64,000 nt of DNA from Algoriphagus lacus (GTDB lineage Bacteria > Bacteroidota > Bacteroidia > Cytophagales > Cyclobacteriaceae): assembly GCF_003583985.1 (NCBI RefSeq), contig NZ_QXML01000003.1:62001-126000 (forward strand), written 5' to 3'. The notes below the pieces were generated by a model that saw nothing but the letters and a program-made list of their open reading frames with translations, did no database searches and had not been told where the DNA came from. Numbering within the stretch: position 1 is the first letter of the stretch; each line of letters starts with the position of its first letter. Position numbers and translations under genes: made by a program. Shown piece after piece: positions 15,884 to 24,326 of this stretch.

Positions 15884-16549
15884 TCAAATATCTAAAAATC
15901 TCAGCAAGTTACCGATTCGGTCCTCTTCACTGCTGATGCCTGTCTCCTCTTGGTAATGATCAATCACTCGATATCCGAATCGCTCGAGGGTAGCTTTCAC
16001 ATGCCGCAGGTCAGGCTTGTCAAGCTTAAGTGTAAGCTTGATTTTGTTGTCATCTAAGGGATCACTTGTGATGAAAGAACTCAGAATTTTGGTGTTTTCA
16101 GATTCAACTAACCGGGAGATTTCTGAAAGATGGTAATCCGTCATATTCATTGAAAGGATTAGCACACTTCCCTGAGATTTGATCGAAAGGCTATCTGCAA
16201 ATGCAGCAATTGCATCTTCCATGGTCACCACACCGATATAGGTATTTTCTCTGTCCAAAACAGCCACCAGATTGGATTGATTCTCTGAGGCTACCCTCAG
16301 CACATCATAGATGTGTTTATCAGAGTAAACCCAACAAGCTCCAGACTCCAATTCTATTGACCCAATCAACTGGTCTGGATTGTTAATTTCAAAAATGACC
16401 TCATCTCCTATGAATCCAAGGAACCTCCCTTGGTCTGTAACGGGAAGAGAGTCGGTACGAATTTCCTCCATCCAAGCCAAGGCCATCCCCGCTCGATCCG
16501 TGAGCTTTAGGGGTGGAATTAGACTGTTGATGAACTCGTAGGCTTGCAT
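15884..16549 (-). CDS. CBS-domain protein upstream of nadK
   Basis: A 221-residue cytoplasmic protein with a tandem CBS pair: the first module starts near PVTDQGRFLGFIGDEV and the second contains LVAVLDRENTYIGVVTMEDA. CBS pairs usually bind adenine nucleotides. The C-terminal part (residues ~135-200) resembles an ACT-like region, with ISRLVESENTKILSSF. It is the first gene of the CBS-nadK-porG-uppS-bamA-skp unit. A regulator sensing adenylates for nadK is a fair inference but unproven. Confidence 0.82.
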   Translation of the reverse strand: MQAYEFINSLIPPLKLTDRAGMALAWMEEIRTDSLPVTDQGRFLGFIGDEVIFEINNPDQLIGSIELESGACWVYSDKHIYDVLRVASENQSNLVAVLDRENTYIGVVTMEDAIAAFADSLSIKSQGSVLILSMNMTDYHLSEISRLVESENTKILSSFITSDPLDDNKIKLTLKLDKPDLRHVKATLERFGYRVIDHYQEETGISSEEDRIGNLLRFLDI

Positions 16550-16577
16550 AAGAGAAAGTTAGGAAATGAATTCACAA

Positions 16578-16594
16578 CTCAAAACGCTTTTGAG
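16578..16594 (-). terminator. Possible weak terminator downstream of chrA
   Basis: CTCAAAA/TTTTGAG with a CGC loop is a perfect 7-bp hairpin in the gap between chrA and the CBS gene. The stem is AT-rich and only a short T-rich stretch follows on the minus strand, so termination here would be partial at best. Confidence 0.3.
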
Positions 16595-16630
16595 ACTAAT
16601 CTTGTTCGTTTTGGGGCTTTTTAAAGCATT

Positions 16631-17830
16631 TTAGCTAAGAAAGTAACTGGCAAAAATCCCCAAAACGATCCCAGCCAGGATGATGACGGGGGAGGAAATC
16701 TTGGTGAACTGGAGCAAAAAATAAGTTCCTAGGATAAAGATGATGTGAATGGCATTGGCTTCCAAGGGTTCAAACAGTAAGTATGCCGCTGCAATCAACA
16801 TTCCGCATGAAACCGCATTTATCCCCTCCAAGGCTGCCCTGACAGGTCGGTAAAGTTTCAACTGATCCCAAAATCGGATGACAAAGAAAATGAGGAAAAT
16901 TCCAGGAAGAAAAATTCCTGCTGCGGCTATCAGGCCCCCCATCACAAATCCTGAAAGTCCGAATTCTCTCATAGAGAGGGCACCGACATACGAAGAAATC
17001 GAAAAAGTCGGCCCGGGAATACCTTGGGATATTGCATACCCGGTTAGAAATTCTTCAGAGGTAAGGAAATGCTTAAAATCAACAAATTCGGTGTATAGGT
17101 AAGGAACGAGTACCTGACCTCCTCCAAAGATCAAGCTTCCGTTTCGGTAGAAATTCTCAAAAAGTAGAATGGGCTGGAATTTGGTGATAGCGCCTGCCAC
17201 AGCGGCAAGCACTAATACTCCAGCCCATAGGTAAAAGTTGGACCATTTAATGACCAAGGCTTTTTCCTCCTCCACTTTTGGCTGGTTTTTGTATTTGATC
17301 GAGGTGCTTAATCCTCCCAAAAGGAGCATCACAGGAAAAATGTAAGGAGAACTGTAAAAGAATGATACGAATGCGGAAATCAGCATTAGGATCATTGCTT
17401 CTGTACTTTTAACCATTTTGGTGATGGTCTTTTGAGCCGCAAAAATGATAAACCCGATGGCCATGGGTTGGATGAATCTGGCGAAATTGAGTGCTCCAGG
17501 TGTATTTTCCTGTAAAAAGTCAATCAAAATGGCTGTCCCAGTCATTATCAAAGTGGCCGGGAGAATCCAAACAAAAAGTGCCAAATACGCCAGATTTGGA
17601 CCTCCGACTCTAAATCCAATTGCAGAAATCAACTGAGTAGAAGAGGGACCCGGGAGGATATTGCATAATGCATTGAGCTCCCAGAGTTCCTCTTCTGTGA
17701 TATAGGCCCGGTTTTTCACCATACGATCCAATAGCATAGCCAGGAAAGCCTGGGGACCACCAAATGCTGTCAGCGAAAGGAACAGGATATCCTTTAGGAA
17801 AACATAATATCGGACAGTCCGGACCGACAT
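16631..17830 (-). CDS. chrA: Chromate transporter ChrA family protein
   Basis: A 399-residue polytopic membrane protein of the long-chain CHR family, which expels chromate or related oxyanions. Both homologous halves are present: the first opens with FLSLTAFGGPQAFLAML and NILPGPSSTQL, the second with SLIFGGGQVLVPYLY and AISQGIPGPTFSISSYVGAL, so GGGQ and GPGPTF-type signatures occur as expected. It starts 2 nt after the dioxygenase stop codon, making a two-gene operon. True substrate may be sulfate-like oxyanions rather than chromate. Confidence 0.9.
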   Translation of the reverse strand: MSVRTVRYYVFLKDILFLSLTAFGGPQAFLAMLLDRMVKNRAYITEEELWELNALCNILPGPSSTQLISAIGFRVGGPNLAYLALFVWILPATLIMTGTAILIDFLQENTPGALNFARFIQPMAIGFIIFAAQKTITKMVKSTEAMILMLISAFVSFFYSSPYIFPVMLLLGGLSTSIKYKNQPKVEEEKALVIKWSNFYLWAGVLVLAAVAGAITKFQPILLFENFYRNGSLIFGGGQVLVPYLYTEFVDFKHFLTSEEFLTGYAISQGIPGPTFSISSYVGALSMREFGLSGFVMGGLIAAAGIFLPGIFLIFFVIRFWDQLKLYRPVRAALEGINAVSCGMLIAAAYLLFEPLEANAIHIIFILGTYFLLQFTKISSPVIILAGIVLGIFASYFLS

Positions 17831-17832
17831 CC

Positions 17833-18810
17833 TTATTTTCTAAGACCTAGTTCACGGAGTCTTTCTTCCAAAAACTCCCCTGCAGTAGCATCAGTAAACT
17901 GCTTGGGATTTTTTTCGTCAATGCAATTCTCCAAACAGGTCAAATCCATTTCAGACCTTGGATGCATGAAGAACGGGATGGAATATCGGCTGGTGTGCAT
18001 CAATTCTCTGGGAGGATTGACTACCCGATGGATGGTGGATTTGAGTTTTTTATTGGTTAGTCTTTCCAGCATATCGCCCACATTGACCACCAATTGGTCT
18101 GGCAATGCAGTAATTGGGATCCACTTTCCATCTTTTCTCAAAACTTGAAGTCCGTCTGCACTTGCGCCCATCAGGAGGGTGATCAGGTTGATGTCTCCGT
18201 GCTCGGCTGCGCGCACCGCATCGGCAGGAACCTCGTCGGGATTTTCAATAGGGAAGTAATGAATTTGTCTGAGGATCGAATTACCATAAGCGACTTTATC
18301 CTCAAAGTAATCCTCAGGAAGTTCGAGATTAAGTGCTATGGCGCGAAGCATTGCTTTTCCGGCATTCTCAAGCGTTTGAAAAGCCTCAATAGCATCATTC
18401 TTGAAACCGGAGACTTCGGTTGGCCAGAGGTTTTCAGGATATTCGGTTTTTACAGTATCAGAATCAGGAATTAGTGCCAGCTCCTGACCCACATGGTAAA
18501 ATTCCTTCAGGTCTCCAGTGTTTCTTCCTTTCGCGTGTTCCTTTCCTTTCCCGGTGTAACCACGCTGATAACCTATTTCAGGCTTTTCATACTTGGCTTT
18601 TACCTCATCGGGTAAAGCAAAAAAGGCCTTGATAGAGTTGTACAATCGATCTTGAAGATCCTTAGAAAGTCCATGGTTTTTGATCGCCACAAAGCCGATA
18701 TTTTGATAGGCTTCCCCCAATTTCTTCACGAAGGCTTTTTTTTGCTCAGCTGTACCGGCAGTGAAATCAGCCAGATCCAAACTTGGAATTTCATCAAATA
18801 GGATGTCCAT
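17833..18810 (-). CDS. Isopenicillin N synthase-like Fe(II)/2-oxoglutarate dioxygenase
   Basis: A 325-residue soluble non-heme iron oxygenase. An N-terminal DIOX_N region (IPSLDLADF, NIGFVAIKNHGLS) is followed by the double-stranded beta helix with the iron triad H-x-D (AEHGDINLITLL) and distal His (STIHRVVNP), and RYSIPFF carries the arginine that binds 2-oxoglutarate. The substrate is unknown; relatives act on amino acids, flavonoids and peptides. It is the first gene of a two-gene unit with chrA and has a predicted promoter about 40 nt upstream. Confidence 0.88.
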   Translation of the reverse strand: MDILFDEIPSLDLADFTAGTAEQKKAFVKKLGEAYQNIGFVAIKNHGLSKDLQDRLYNSIKAFFALPDEVKAKYEKPEIGYQRGYTGKGKEHAKGRNTGDLKEFYHVGQELALIPDSDTVKTEYPENLWPTEVSGFKNDAIEAFQTLENAGKAMLRAIALNLELPEDYFEDKVAYGNSILRQIHYFPIENPDEVPADAVRAAEHGDINLITLLMGASADGLQVLRKDGKWIPITALPDQLVVNVGDMLERLTNKKLKSTIHRVVNPPRELMHTSRYSIPFFMHPRSEMDLTCLENCIDEKNPKQFTDATAGEFLEERLRELGLRK

Positions 18811-18848
18811 TTAGTCAAATGTTTAGTTTAAGCACCAATGTAATTCTT

Positions 18849-18856
18849 CAAAAATA
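18849..18856 (-). promoter_or_regulatory. Predicted -7 box for the dioxygenase-chrA unit
   Basis: Read on the minus strand this is TATTTTTG, matching TAnnTTTG. Transcription would begin near 18842, giving a leader of about 30 nt. It lies back to back with a plus-strand box at 18859-18866. Confidence 0.35.
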
Positions 18857-18858
18857 AA

Positions 18859-18866
18859 TATCTTTA
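18859..18866 (+). promoter_or_regulatory. Possible -7 box for the lipoprotein gene
   Basis: TATCTTTA differs from TAnnTTTG at one base and lies 20 nt before the lipoprotein ATG at 18887. It is separated by only 2 nt from the opposite-facing box, so the two promoters would compete. Confidence 0.3.
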
Positions 18867-18886
18867 GACTCAATCCGGGTTGCCCC

Positions 18887-19657
18887 ATGAAGAAAATCCT
18901 CATTTGCCCAATTTTATTTGGTTTGCTTCTTTATTCTTGTGCTGAGGACAAAAGAAAAATCAATGAGTCGGTGCTGAACCAAACTGGTGATTCCCTTGAC
19001 ACTAACAGATTGCTTCCAAAGGTTACTTTTTACCAATATGAAGATTCTTCCAGTTATCCTGACGCAATTCTGGAACTTTATACCCCGTTAGGTAACCAGG
19101 TTTTTCGCCCAGGAAAAGTGCCATTTGAGTTCAATATCAAGAATTTTTCTTTTGAAGAGGGCGTTTCAGAAAGTCCCCGGCTTTTTTTGATTCTTAATGG
19201 AGGGGATCCTGTGGGATTCTTTTCCCCTATTTTCCAAAGAGAACTAACTGTGGGAACTTACCGTGTGGTTGGTTATCTGGTTGATGAAGAAGGCCTGGCT
19301 TTGAAAAATTTTGGCAATTATGTAGATCGGGACTTTTTGGTAGGTGAATCCAGACCATTTCCATATTCGGGAGAGCCGTACTTGGCGCTGAATTCCCCTA
19401 GAAATGCCCAGATTCTAACCCTGGGAGATGAATTGGTGATAGACTTTTTAGTGTTGGGAGGAGATATGAAACTCGATGGTCTGAAGGTGCAAATCAAAGT
19501 CAATGACTTTGCCTATGAAATAGACCACATGCAGCCTATCCGGGTTAGCAATCTTCCAAAGGGTGACTATCAGGTCCGGGTCAAATTGGTGCGGAGTGAC
19601 GGTAAGGAGCTTGAAGGTCCGTTCTCTACAATTACCAAGACCGTCTATGTGCGATAA
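18887..19657 (+). CDS. Hypothetical lipoprotein
   Basis: A 256-residue predicted lipoprotein: a short signal with lipobox LLYS-C18 is followed by a charged stretch (AEDKRKINES). The mature part is rich in beta-strand patterns and contains two Ig/Fn3-like stretches, for example ILELYTPLGNQVFRPGKVPF and LTLGDELVIDFLVLGGDMKL, ending with GPFSTITKTVYVR. I do not recognise a named family. The pattern suggests a surface or periplasmic beta-sandwich protein. It is followed by serS, which has its own promoter box. Confidence 0.7.
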   Translation: MKKILICPILFGLLLYSCAEDKRKINESVLNQTGDSLDTNRLLPKVTFYQYEDSSSYPDAILELYTPLGNQVFRPGKVPFEFNIKNFSFEEGVSESPRLFLILNGGDPVGFFSPIFQRELTVGTYRVVGYLVDEEGLALKNFGNYVDRDFLVGESRPFPYSGEPYLALNSPRNAQILTLGDELVIDFLVLGGDMKLDGLKVQIKVNDFAYEIDHMQPIRVSNLPKGDYQVRVKLVRSDGKELEGPFSTITKTVYVR

Positions 19658-19662
19658 GTCCT

Positions 19663-19670
19663 TATCTTTG
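19663..19670 (+). promoter_or_regulatory. Predicted -7 promoter box of serS
   Basis: TATCTTTG matches TAnnTTTG exactly and lies 24 nt before the serS ATG, immediately after the lipoprotein stop codon. The -33 position shows no clear TTTG. Confidence 0.4.
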
Positions 19671-19693
19671 GACTCCAATTCAATGATTTATTC

Positions 19694-20965
19694 ATGCTTT
19701 TAGTTAATCAAATCCGGGAAAACTACGCCGTTTCTTTAGCCGGTCTGCAAAAGCGAAATATTGCAAACGCAGCATCTATTCTTGACCAAGTCATCGCTTT
19801 GGATGATTTGAGAAAGTCCACCCAGACTCAGCGGGATCAGTTTCAGGCTGAAGCAAATTCGATTTCCAAACAAATCGGCCAACTCATGAAAGAAGGCAAA
19901 GCTGCTGAAGCGTCTGCCATCCGTGAGCGCACGGCTCAAATCAAGGAACAGATAAAAGAATTGGAGGACCAATACACCAAAGTAGAAGAGGACCTTAAGG
20001 CCTTACTTTATACCATACCAAATGTTCCTCATGCCTCAGTTCCTACAGGCAAATCTGCTGAGGATAATGAAATTGTACTTCAACAGGGTGAAATCCCTTC
20101 CTTGCATGCTGATAAACTTCCACATTGGGAACTGATCAAGAAATACGACATCATTGACTTTGACCTTGGAGTGAAAATCACCGGTGCTGGATTTCCAGTC
20201 TATAAAGGAAAAGGTGCAAGACTTCAGCGTGCATTGATTAATTTCTTCCTGGATGAGGCATTGGCTGCCGGATATACGGAAGTTCAGCCACCGATTTTGG
20301 TCAATGAGGATTCCGGATATGGGACAGGCCAGCTGCCTGATAAGGAAGGCCAAATGTATTTTGCGTCAGCGGATCAGCTATACCTTATTCCTACTGCTGA
20401 GGTACCAATTACCAACCTTTATCGGGATGTGATTGTGACTGAAGAAAGTCTGCCGATTCGAAATGTCGGTTATACTCCTTGCTTCCGAAGAGAGGCAGGT
20501 AGTTGGGGAGCACATGTCCGGGGCTTGAACAGACTGCATCAGTTTGATAAAGTTGAAATCGTACAGATAACCCATCCGGACAAGTCTTACGAAACGTTGG
20601 AAAGCATGAGCAGCTATGTGCAAGGCTTGCTTCAAAAGTTGGAATTGCCCTATCGAGTGCTTAGACTCTGCGGAGGCGACATGGGCTTTACTTCTGCATT
20701 GACTTATGATATGGAAGTGTTTTCTGCAGCTCAGGAGCGTTGGTTGGAAGTAAGTTCGGTGTCCAACTTTGAAACCTACCAGACCAACCGCTTGAAATTG
20801 CGTTTCAAAGGCGACGACAAGAAAACCCAACTTGCACATTCATTAAATGGTAGCGCTTTGGCATTACCTAGAATTGTAGCTGCCATTCTTGAGAACAACC
20901 AAACTCCCGATGGGATCCGAATGCCAAAAGTACTGCACCGGTATTTGGGCTTTGACTCGATCTAA
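19694..20965 (+). CDS. serS: Seryl-tRNA synthetase
   Basis: Class II aminoacyl-tRNA synthetase charging tRNA-Ser. The 423 residues start with the long antiparallel coiled-coil arm that recognises the tRNA variable loop (residues ~25-105, Gln/Lys/Glu rich). The catalytic core shows motif 2 as FRREAGSWGAHVRGLNRLHQ and motif 3 as LNGSALALPRIVAAILENNQ. Length and motifs are standard. A strong terminator follows. Confidence 0.98.
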   Translation: MLLVNQIRENYAVSLAGLQKRNIANAASILDQVIALDDLRKSTQTQRDQFQAEANSISKQIGQLMKEGKAAEASAIRERTAQIKEQIKELEDQYTKVEEDLKALLYTIPNVPHASVPTGKSAEDNEIVLQQGEIPSLHADKLPHWELIKKYDIIDFDLGVKITGAGFPVYKGKGARLQRALINFFLDEALAAGYTEVQPPILVNEDSGYGTGQLPDKEGQMYFASADQLYLIPTAEVPITNLYRDVIVTEESLPIRNVGYTPCFRREAGSWGAHVRGLNRLHQFDKVEIVQITHPDKSYETLESMSSYVQGLLQKLELPYRVLRLCGGDMGFTSALTYDMEVFSAAQERWLEVSSVSNFETYQTNRLKLRFKGDDKKTQLAHSLNGSALALPRIVAAILENNQTPDGIRMPKVLHRYLGFDSI

Positions 20966-20979
20966 ATCAATAAATCTTG

Positions 20980-21011
20980 AACCGTTGATGACTTCATCAA
21001 CGGTTTTTTTA
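20980..21011 (+). terminator. Rho-independent terminator after serS
   Basis: AACCGTTGATGA (20980-20991) pairs with TCATCAACGGTT (20994-21005), a perfect 12-bp stem with a 2-nt gap that must open into a small loop. A run of seven T bases follows. Confidence 0.9.
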
Positions 21012-21026
21012 GCTCCTTTCCTTTCT

Positions 21027-21443
21027 ATGAAAAAGTTATTTCTGTTTTTACTTCTGTTGATGCCGATCCTCAGCTTTGCGCAGCAGAGCGAGATGGAGGC
21101 CATCACTCAAACGATCAATCTTTACTTTGATGGGATGATCCAAAGAGATCGGACTAAGCTTGACGAAGCATTCCACCCCGAGGCGAAGTTGATCGGATAC
21201 CGAGGCGAAAATTTTACTGTGACCCCTTTTGAAACTTGGGCTAGCGGGACTGCTTCTGGTGCTCCCCGTGATCCTTCCCAATTTCAGAATTCGATCAAAG
21301 CTATCCGAATAGAGGGTTACACCGCATTGGTGGAAACCGAACTTTTTTGGCCCGGGATTTACTACTACGACTTTCTGACTCTTTTAAAAGTGGAAGGAAA
21401 GTGGAAAATCGTCCACAAGACTTGGTACGAGAGGAAGCGGTAA
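21027..21443 (+). CDS. Secreted NTF2-like (lumazine-binding-type) protein
   Basis: A 138-residue exported protein starting at the ATG at 21027; frame extension upstream runs back into serS and through its terminator, so it is not used. The signal peptide is MKKLFLFLLLLMPILSFAQ. The mature part has the cone-shaped NTF2-like fold seen in the putative lumazine-binding family: an amphipathic helix (EAITQTINLYFDGMIQRD), then LDEAFHPEAKLIGYRG and a C-terminal LLKVEGKWKIVHKTWY. Function is unknown. Confidence 0.8.
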   Translation: MKKLFLFLLLLMPILSFAQQSEMEAITQTINLYFDGMIQRDRTKLDEAFHPEAKLIGYRGENFTVTPFETWASGTASGAPRDPSQFQNSIKAIRIEGYTALVETELFWPGIYYYDFLTLLKVEGKWKIVHKTWYERKR

Positions 21444-21452
21444 CTGCTTGAA

Positions 21453-22346
21453 TCAGATTAAAATCTCTTCCACCTGTCGCTGAATATTCTCCGACATTTT
21501 CTCCATGGGAAGGTCATTTTCGTCCATTCCAAAAGGCTCCTCGATTTCCTCAGCGATTAATTCGAGCGAAGCCAGCACGTAAAAAACAAATGCTACAATA
21601 GGTGCTGCAAAATAGCCGAGCATGTAGGCATACCCAATCGGTAATGAAAGGGTATAGAGCATGATGAACTTCTTAATGAAGGAGCTGTAACTGTATGGGA
21701 TCGGAGTATTTTTTATTCGCTCACAGCCTCCACATATATCTGTCAATGCTGTGATTTCTCCATTGAGGACAATCAGCTGATCTCCGGTTATTTGTCCGGT
21801 TTTATACAAGGCGTTGATCTTGCCAAAAAGTAGTTTAGCGATCTGGTTTGGCACATGTTTATCACTAACTACGGAGGCAGCTAGGTAATTTTCTTCAATT
21901 AAATGATCATCCTGAAGACTGTACTCGGTTTTTTTGGACTGAAGGTGGTCCTTTAGCGAAAAAGCATAAATGGGAATGGAGCGCCTGAAAAATCTCCGGT
22001 TTTCTTCATCGGTTGGGTCAAGGATTCCGGCCATTTTGATAGCTAAGTTTCTGCTGTTATTGACCAATTGACCCCATAGTTTTCTTCCTTCCCACCATCT
22101 GTCGTAAGCGGTATTGGTGCGAAAAACGAGTAACATCGAAATTACAAAGCTGAGCAAACCGTGCATTTGGGGCAGGTTTTTGACCCAACTTTCATCCGAA
22201 ACTTTGAAATAGTGGATTTCTACATAGGCAACCCCAAGCGAATAAAGCAGCATAAAGAAAATCAAGGGAGCCAGTTTAAAAAGGGTATCTGACTTGGATA
22301 TCAGAAAGACAAATTGTGCCCAGTCCTTGGTGTTATATACCTTCAT
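21453..22346 (-). CDS. Bestrophin-family (UPF0187) anion channel protein
   Basis: A 297-residue membrane protein of the bacterial bestrophin group, which form pentameric ion channels. Signatures include SFVISMLLVFRTNTAYDRWWEGRKLWGQ (seen from residue ~65) and a C-terminal EEPFGMDENDLPM, both diagnostic. Two N-terminal and two later hydrophobic segments fit the channel architecture. It lies 79 nt downstream of coaE on the same strand and may be the last gene of that unit. Ion selectivity in bacterial homologues varies, so anion conduction is not assured. Confidence 0.9.
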   Translation of the reverse strand: MKVYNTKDWAQFVFLISKSDTLFKLAPLIFFMLLYSLGVAYVEIHYFKVSDESWVKNLPQMHGLLSFVISMLLVFRTNTAYDRWWEGRKLWGQLVNNSRNLAIKMAGILDPTDEENRRFFRRSIPIYAFSLKDHLQSKKTEYSLQDDHLIEENYLAASVVSDKHVPNQIAKLLFGKINALYKTGQITGDQLIVLNGEITALTDICGGCERIKNTPIPYSYSSFIKKFIMLYTLSLPIGYAYMLGYFAAPIVAFVFYVLASLELIAEEIEEPFGMDENDLPMEKMSENIQRQVEEILI

Positions 22347-22425
22347 TTGTTGAGGGGTTTTCCTCTCGGCATTCCATTTTTCTTATAAATCCAATCCCTG
22401 ATCTCACTGGATGCTATAGATAAGA

Positions 22426-23037
22426 TCACGTCTGTTTTGAATCACAGAGCTTTTTATGAATTTCCAGGATTTGAGGGATGATAAGTTTGTTTTCAGAGTT
22501 TTTGATTACAAAATCCGACCGTTCGCTTTTTTCCTCATCGGGCATCTGCTGGTTGATAATGTGGTTGACTTGTGCTTCACTTCGGTGCGGATCGCGCATG
22601 AGTACTCTGGCCACTCGGATTTTTAGCGGGGAACTCACATTGATTACATAATCAAGTTCTTTTGCAGCTCCTGTTTCAAAAAGCAATGCAGCTTCTTTGA
22701 GTAGATAGGGTGAGGTTTGCTTTTCAGCCCAAGTTTTGAAATCTTTTCCTACAGAAGGATGGACCAGAGAATTGATTTTTTTTACTTGTTCGGGGTCCGA
22801 AAAAACTTTTTCTGCCAAGAAGGCTCTGTTAACAGTACCATCGCTTAAGTAGCTTTCTTCTCCAAAGGTTGAGATAATTTTCTCTTTCAAATCCGGATCG
22901 TTAACCATTAGCCATTTGGCACGGTCATCGGCAGAATAAACCGGGATGCCGAGCAGTTTGAAAAAATGGCAAACGGTAGATTTTCCGGACCCAATACCCC
23001 CGGTGATTCCAACCCATAGCGGTTTAGGATTACTCAT
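22426..23037 (-). CDS. coaE: Dephospho-CoA kinase
   Basis: Catalyses the last step of coenzyme A synthesis, phosphorylation of the 3'-OH of dephospho-CoA. The 203 residues show the P-loop GGIGSGKS at residues 13-20, the adjacent PVYSADDRAKWLM and the LLFETGAAKELDYVI and RMRDPHR-like (LMRDPHRSEAQV) elements. Its start codon overlaps the end of ybbR by 8 nt, which points to translational coupling in the nusB-to-coaE operon. Confidence 0.96.
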   Translation of the reverse strand: MSNPKPLWVGITGGIGSGKSTVCHFFKLLGIPVYSADDRAKWLMVNDPDLKEKIISTFGEESYLSDGTVNRAFLAEKVFSDPEQVKKINSLVHPSVGKDFKTWAEKQTSPYLLKEAALLFETGAAKELDYVINVSSPLKIRVARVLMRDPHRSEAQVNHIINQQMPDEEKSERSDFVIKNSENKLIIPQILEIHKKLCDSKQT

Positions 23038-23995
23038 ATTTCAGCTTAACTAGGGCCGGCTCAACCTTGATTTCTTTAATGTATTTGGGGTTTGGCTTTA
23101 CGACAATAGCTAGGGTGCTATCTTCTCTATTTCTTTTCCCATAGTCCAGAATTGCCTCAAACTCCATGTCCTTCAGTTCAGCCACTTTTCGTTCATCCAC
23201 CAAGTAGGTAATCATTGGAGTAATCTCTTCGTTTTCCAAAGTAACAGTTCTGGGGAAATTGATTTTTTTGACCTTTAATCGCTTATTCCCCTGAAGAAAT
23301 TTGACCACTGAAAAACTGACTTGGACTGATTTCTCCTGGAGTTGAATCAATGGTTCGAGATTTTCTCCAACTGACAGATTAACCGATGAACTGAAATTTT
23401 CATCGATCCGATTTTCATTCAACAAAACTGGGAATCCATCATTGTATAGGTCTAGCAGGGAAGTAGGACCGGTAATGGTGATCTGTTTAGGTGAAAAGTC
23501 AATTTCGCCTTCAATTTCAGTGTTTTTTGCTAAAGAATATCCTGCAGAATCCAGCACTGGCTTTACCTTTCGAGTCTCAATCTTATCGATTTGATAAGAG
23601 ATCGAATCTTCCAAAAGCCCTTCCAAAAGGGTGGGAGTAATGAATTCCCCCAAAGGTCTTTTGAGGTCCGAAGTCAGGATGAAATTTTTGGCAGCAGGCT
23701 CGGCTAAGTAAATCACAAAAGGAGGCTCATTGAGCTTGAAATACTTTCTAAGTAAATCCCATCCATTGCCTGAGATCTGGATTTGGACGCTTTTTGGAAG
23801 TGGCTTTACTGCAACGTAATCTTCCTGATTGTACTCCCAAGTGATCGGATAATCCACAATCGTAGTGTAATTGTCCTTGTTCAGGGCGTTTAAAATCCAA
23901 AAAGTGGTAGCCGCTGCAATGCAGAGGACTACCACTTTCAGATTAGAGAGTCTTTTTGAAGAAATCCTTCTTGAGGACTTTTTAGTGTCCGGCAA
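23030..23995 (-). CDS. YbbR-like domain protein
   Basis: A 321-residue single-pass membrane protein: a basic N-terminus (KKSSRRISSKR) precedes a membrane helix (about residues 18-38), followed by an extracytoplasmic series of YbbR-like repeats, for example PKSVQIQISGNGWDLL and PKQITITGPTSLL. YbbR domains occur in CdaR, regulator of diadenylate cyclase, but no cdaA is present here. An in-frame stop lies just upstream (23999-24001), so the start is TTG at 23995. It is located between yajC and coaE in an operon conserved in the phylum. Confidence 0.85.
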   Translation of the reverse strand: MPDTKKSSRRISSKRLSNLKVVVLCIAAATTFWILNALNKDNYTTIVDYPITWEYNQEDYVAVKPLPKSVQIQISGNGWDLLRKYFKLNEPPFVIYLAEPAAKNFILTSDLKRPLGEFITPTLLEGLLEDSISYQIDKIETRKVKPVLDSAGYSLAKNTEIEGEIDFSPKQITITGPTSLLDLYNDGFPVLLNENRIDENFSSSVNLSVGENLEPLIQLQEKSVQVSFSVVKFLQGNKRLKVKKINFPRTVTLENEEITPMITYLVDERKVAELKDMEFEAILDYGKRNREDSTLAIVVKPNPKYIKEIKVEPALVKLKYE

Positions 23996-24003
23996 AGCTC
24001 AAT

Positions 24004-24324
24004 TTATTTGGTTGTTGGAGTTGACCTTTTGGTAAAATCCAAGGAGATGGCAGATTTTTCGACTTTAACTTTAAGTCCCCGGTCAAGTTCCAACTGCACG
24101 GTATCTCCGTCTACGCTGTACACTTTTCCGTGGAGTCCGCCGATGGTCACGACATCATCTCCTTTTTTAATTTCCTCGATGAATTTCTTGGTTTCTTTCT
24201 GCTTCTTCTGCTGCGGTCTGATCATGAAGAAATACATAATCAAAATGATTGAGCCAAAGAGAAATACCTGACCAAGAATACCTCCGCCGCCTGCAGCAGC
24301 TTGCGCTAAGATTGTAATAATCAT
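24004..24324 (-). CDS. yajC: Preprotein translocase accessory subunit YajC
   Basis: Small inner-membrane partner of SecDF in the Sec translocon. The 106 residues contain one membrane helix (about residues 15-35, ending YFFMIRPQQKKQKE, the family signature), then a cytoplasmic beta-rich domain with IKKGDDVVTIGGLHGKVYSV. It starts 2 nt after the DUF1573 gene stop in the nusB-coaE unit. Family membership is unambiguous. Confidence 0.96.
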   Translation of the reverse strand: MIITILAQAAAGGGGILGQVFLFGSIILIMYFFMIRPQQKKQKETKKFIEEIKKGDDVVTIGGLHGKVYSVDGDTVQLELDRGLKVKVEKSAISLDFTKRSTPTTK

Positions 24325-24326
24325 GA

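Noticed and set aside
20889..21026. N-terminal extension of the NTF2-like protein
   Set aside because: It overlaps the end of serS and its terminator; the ATG at 21027 starts a clean signal peptide.
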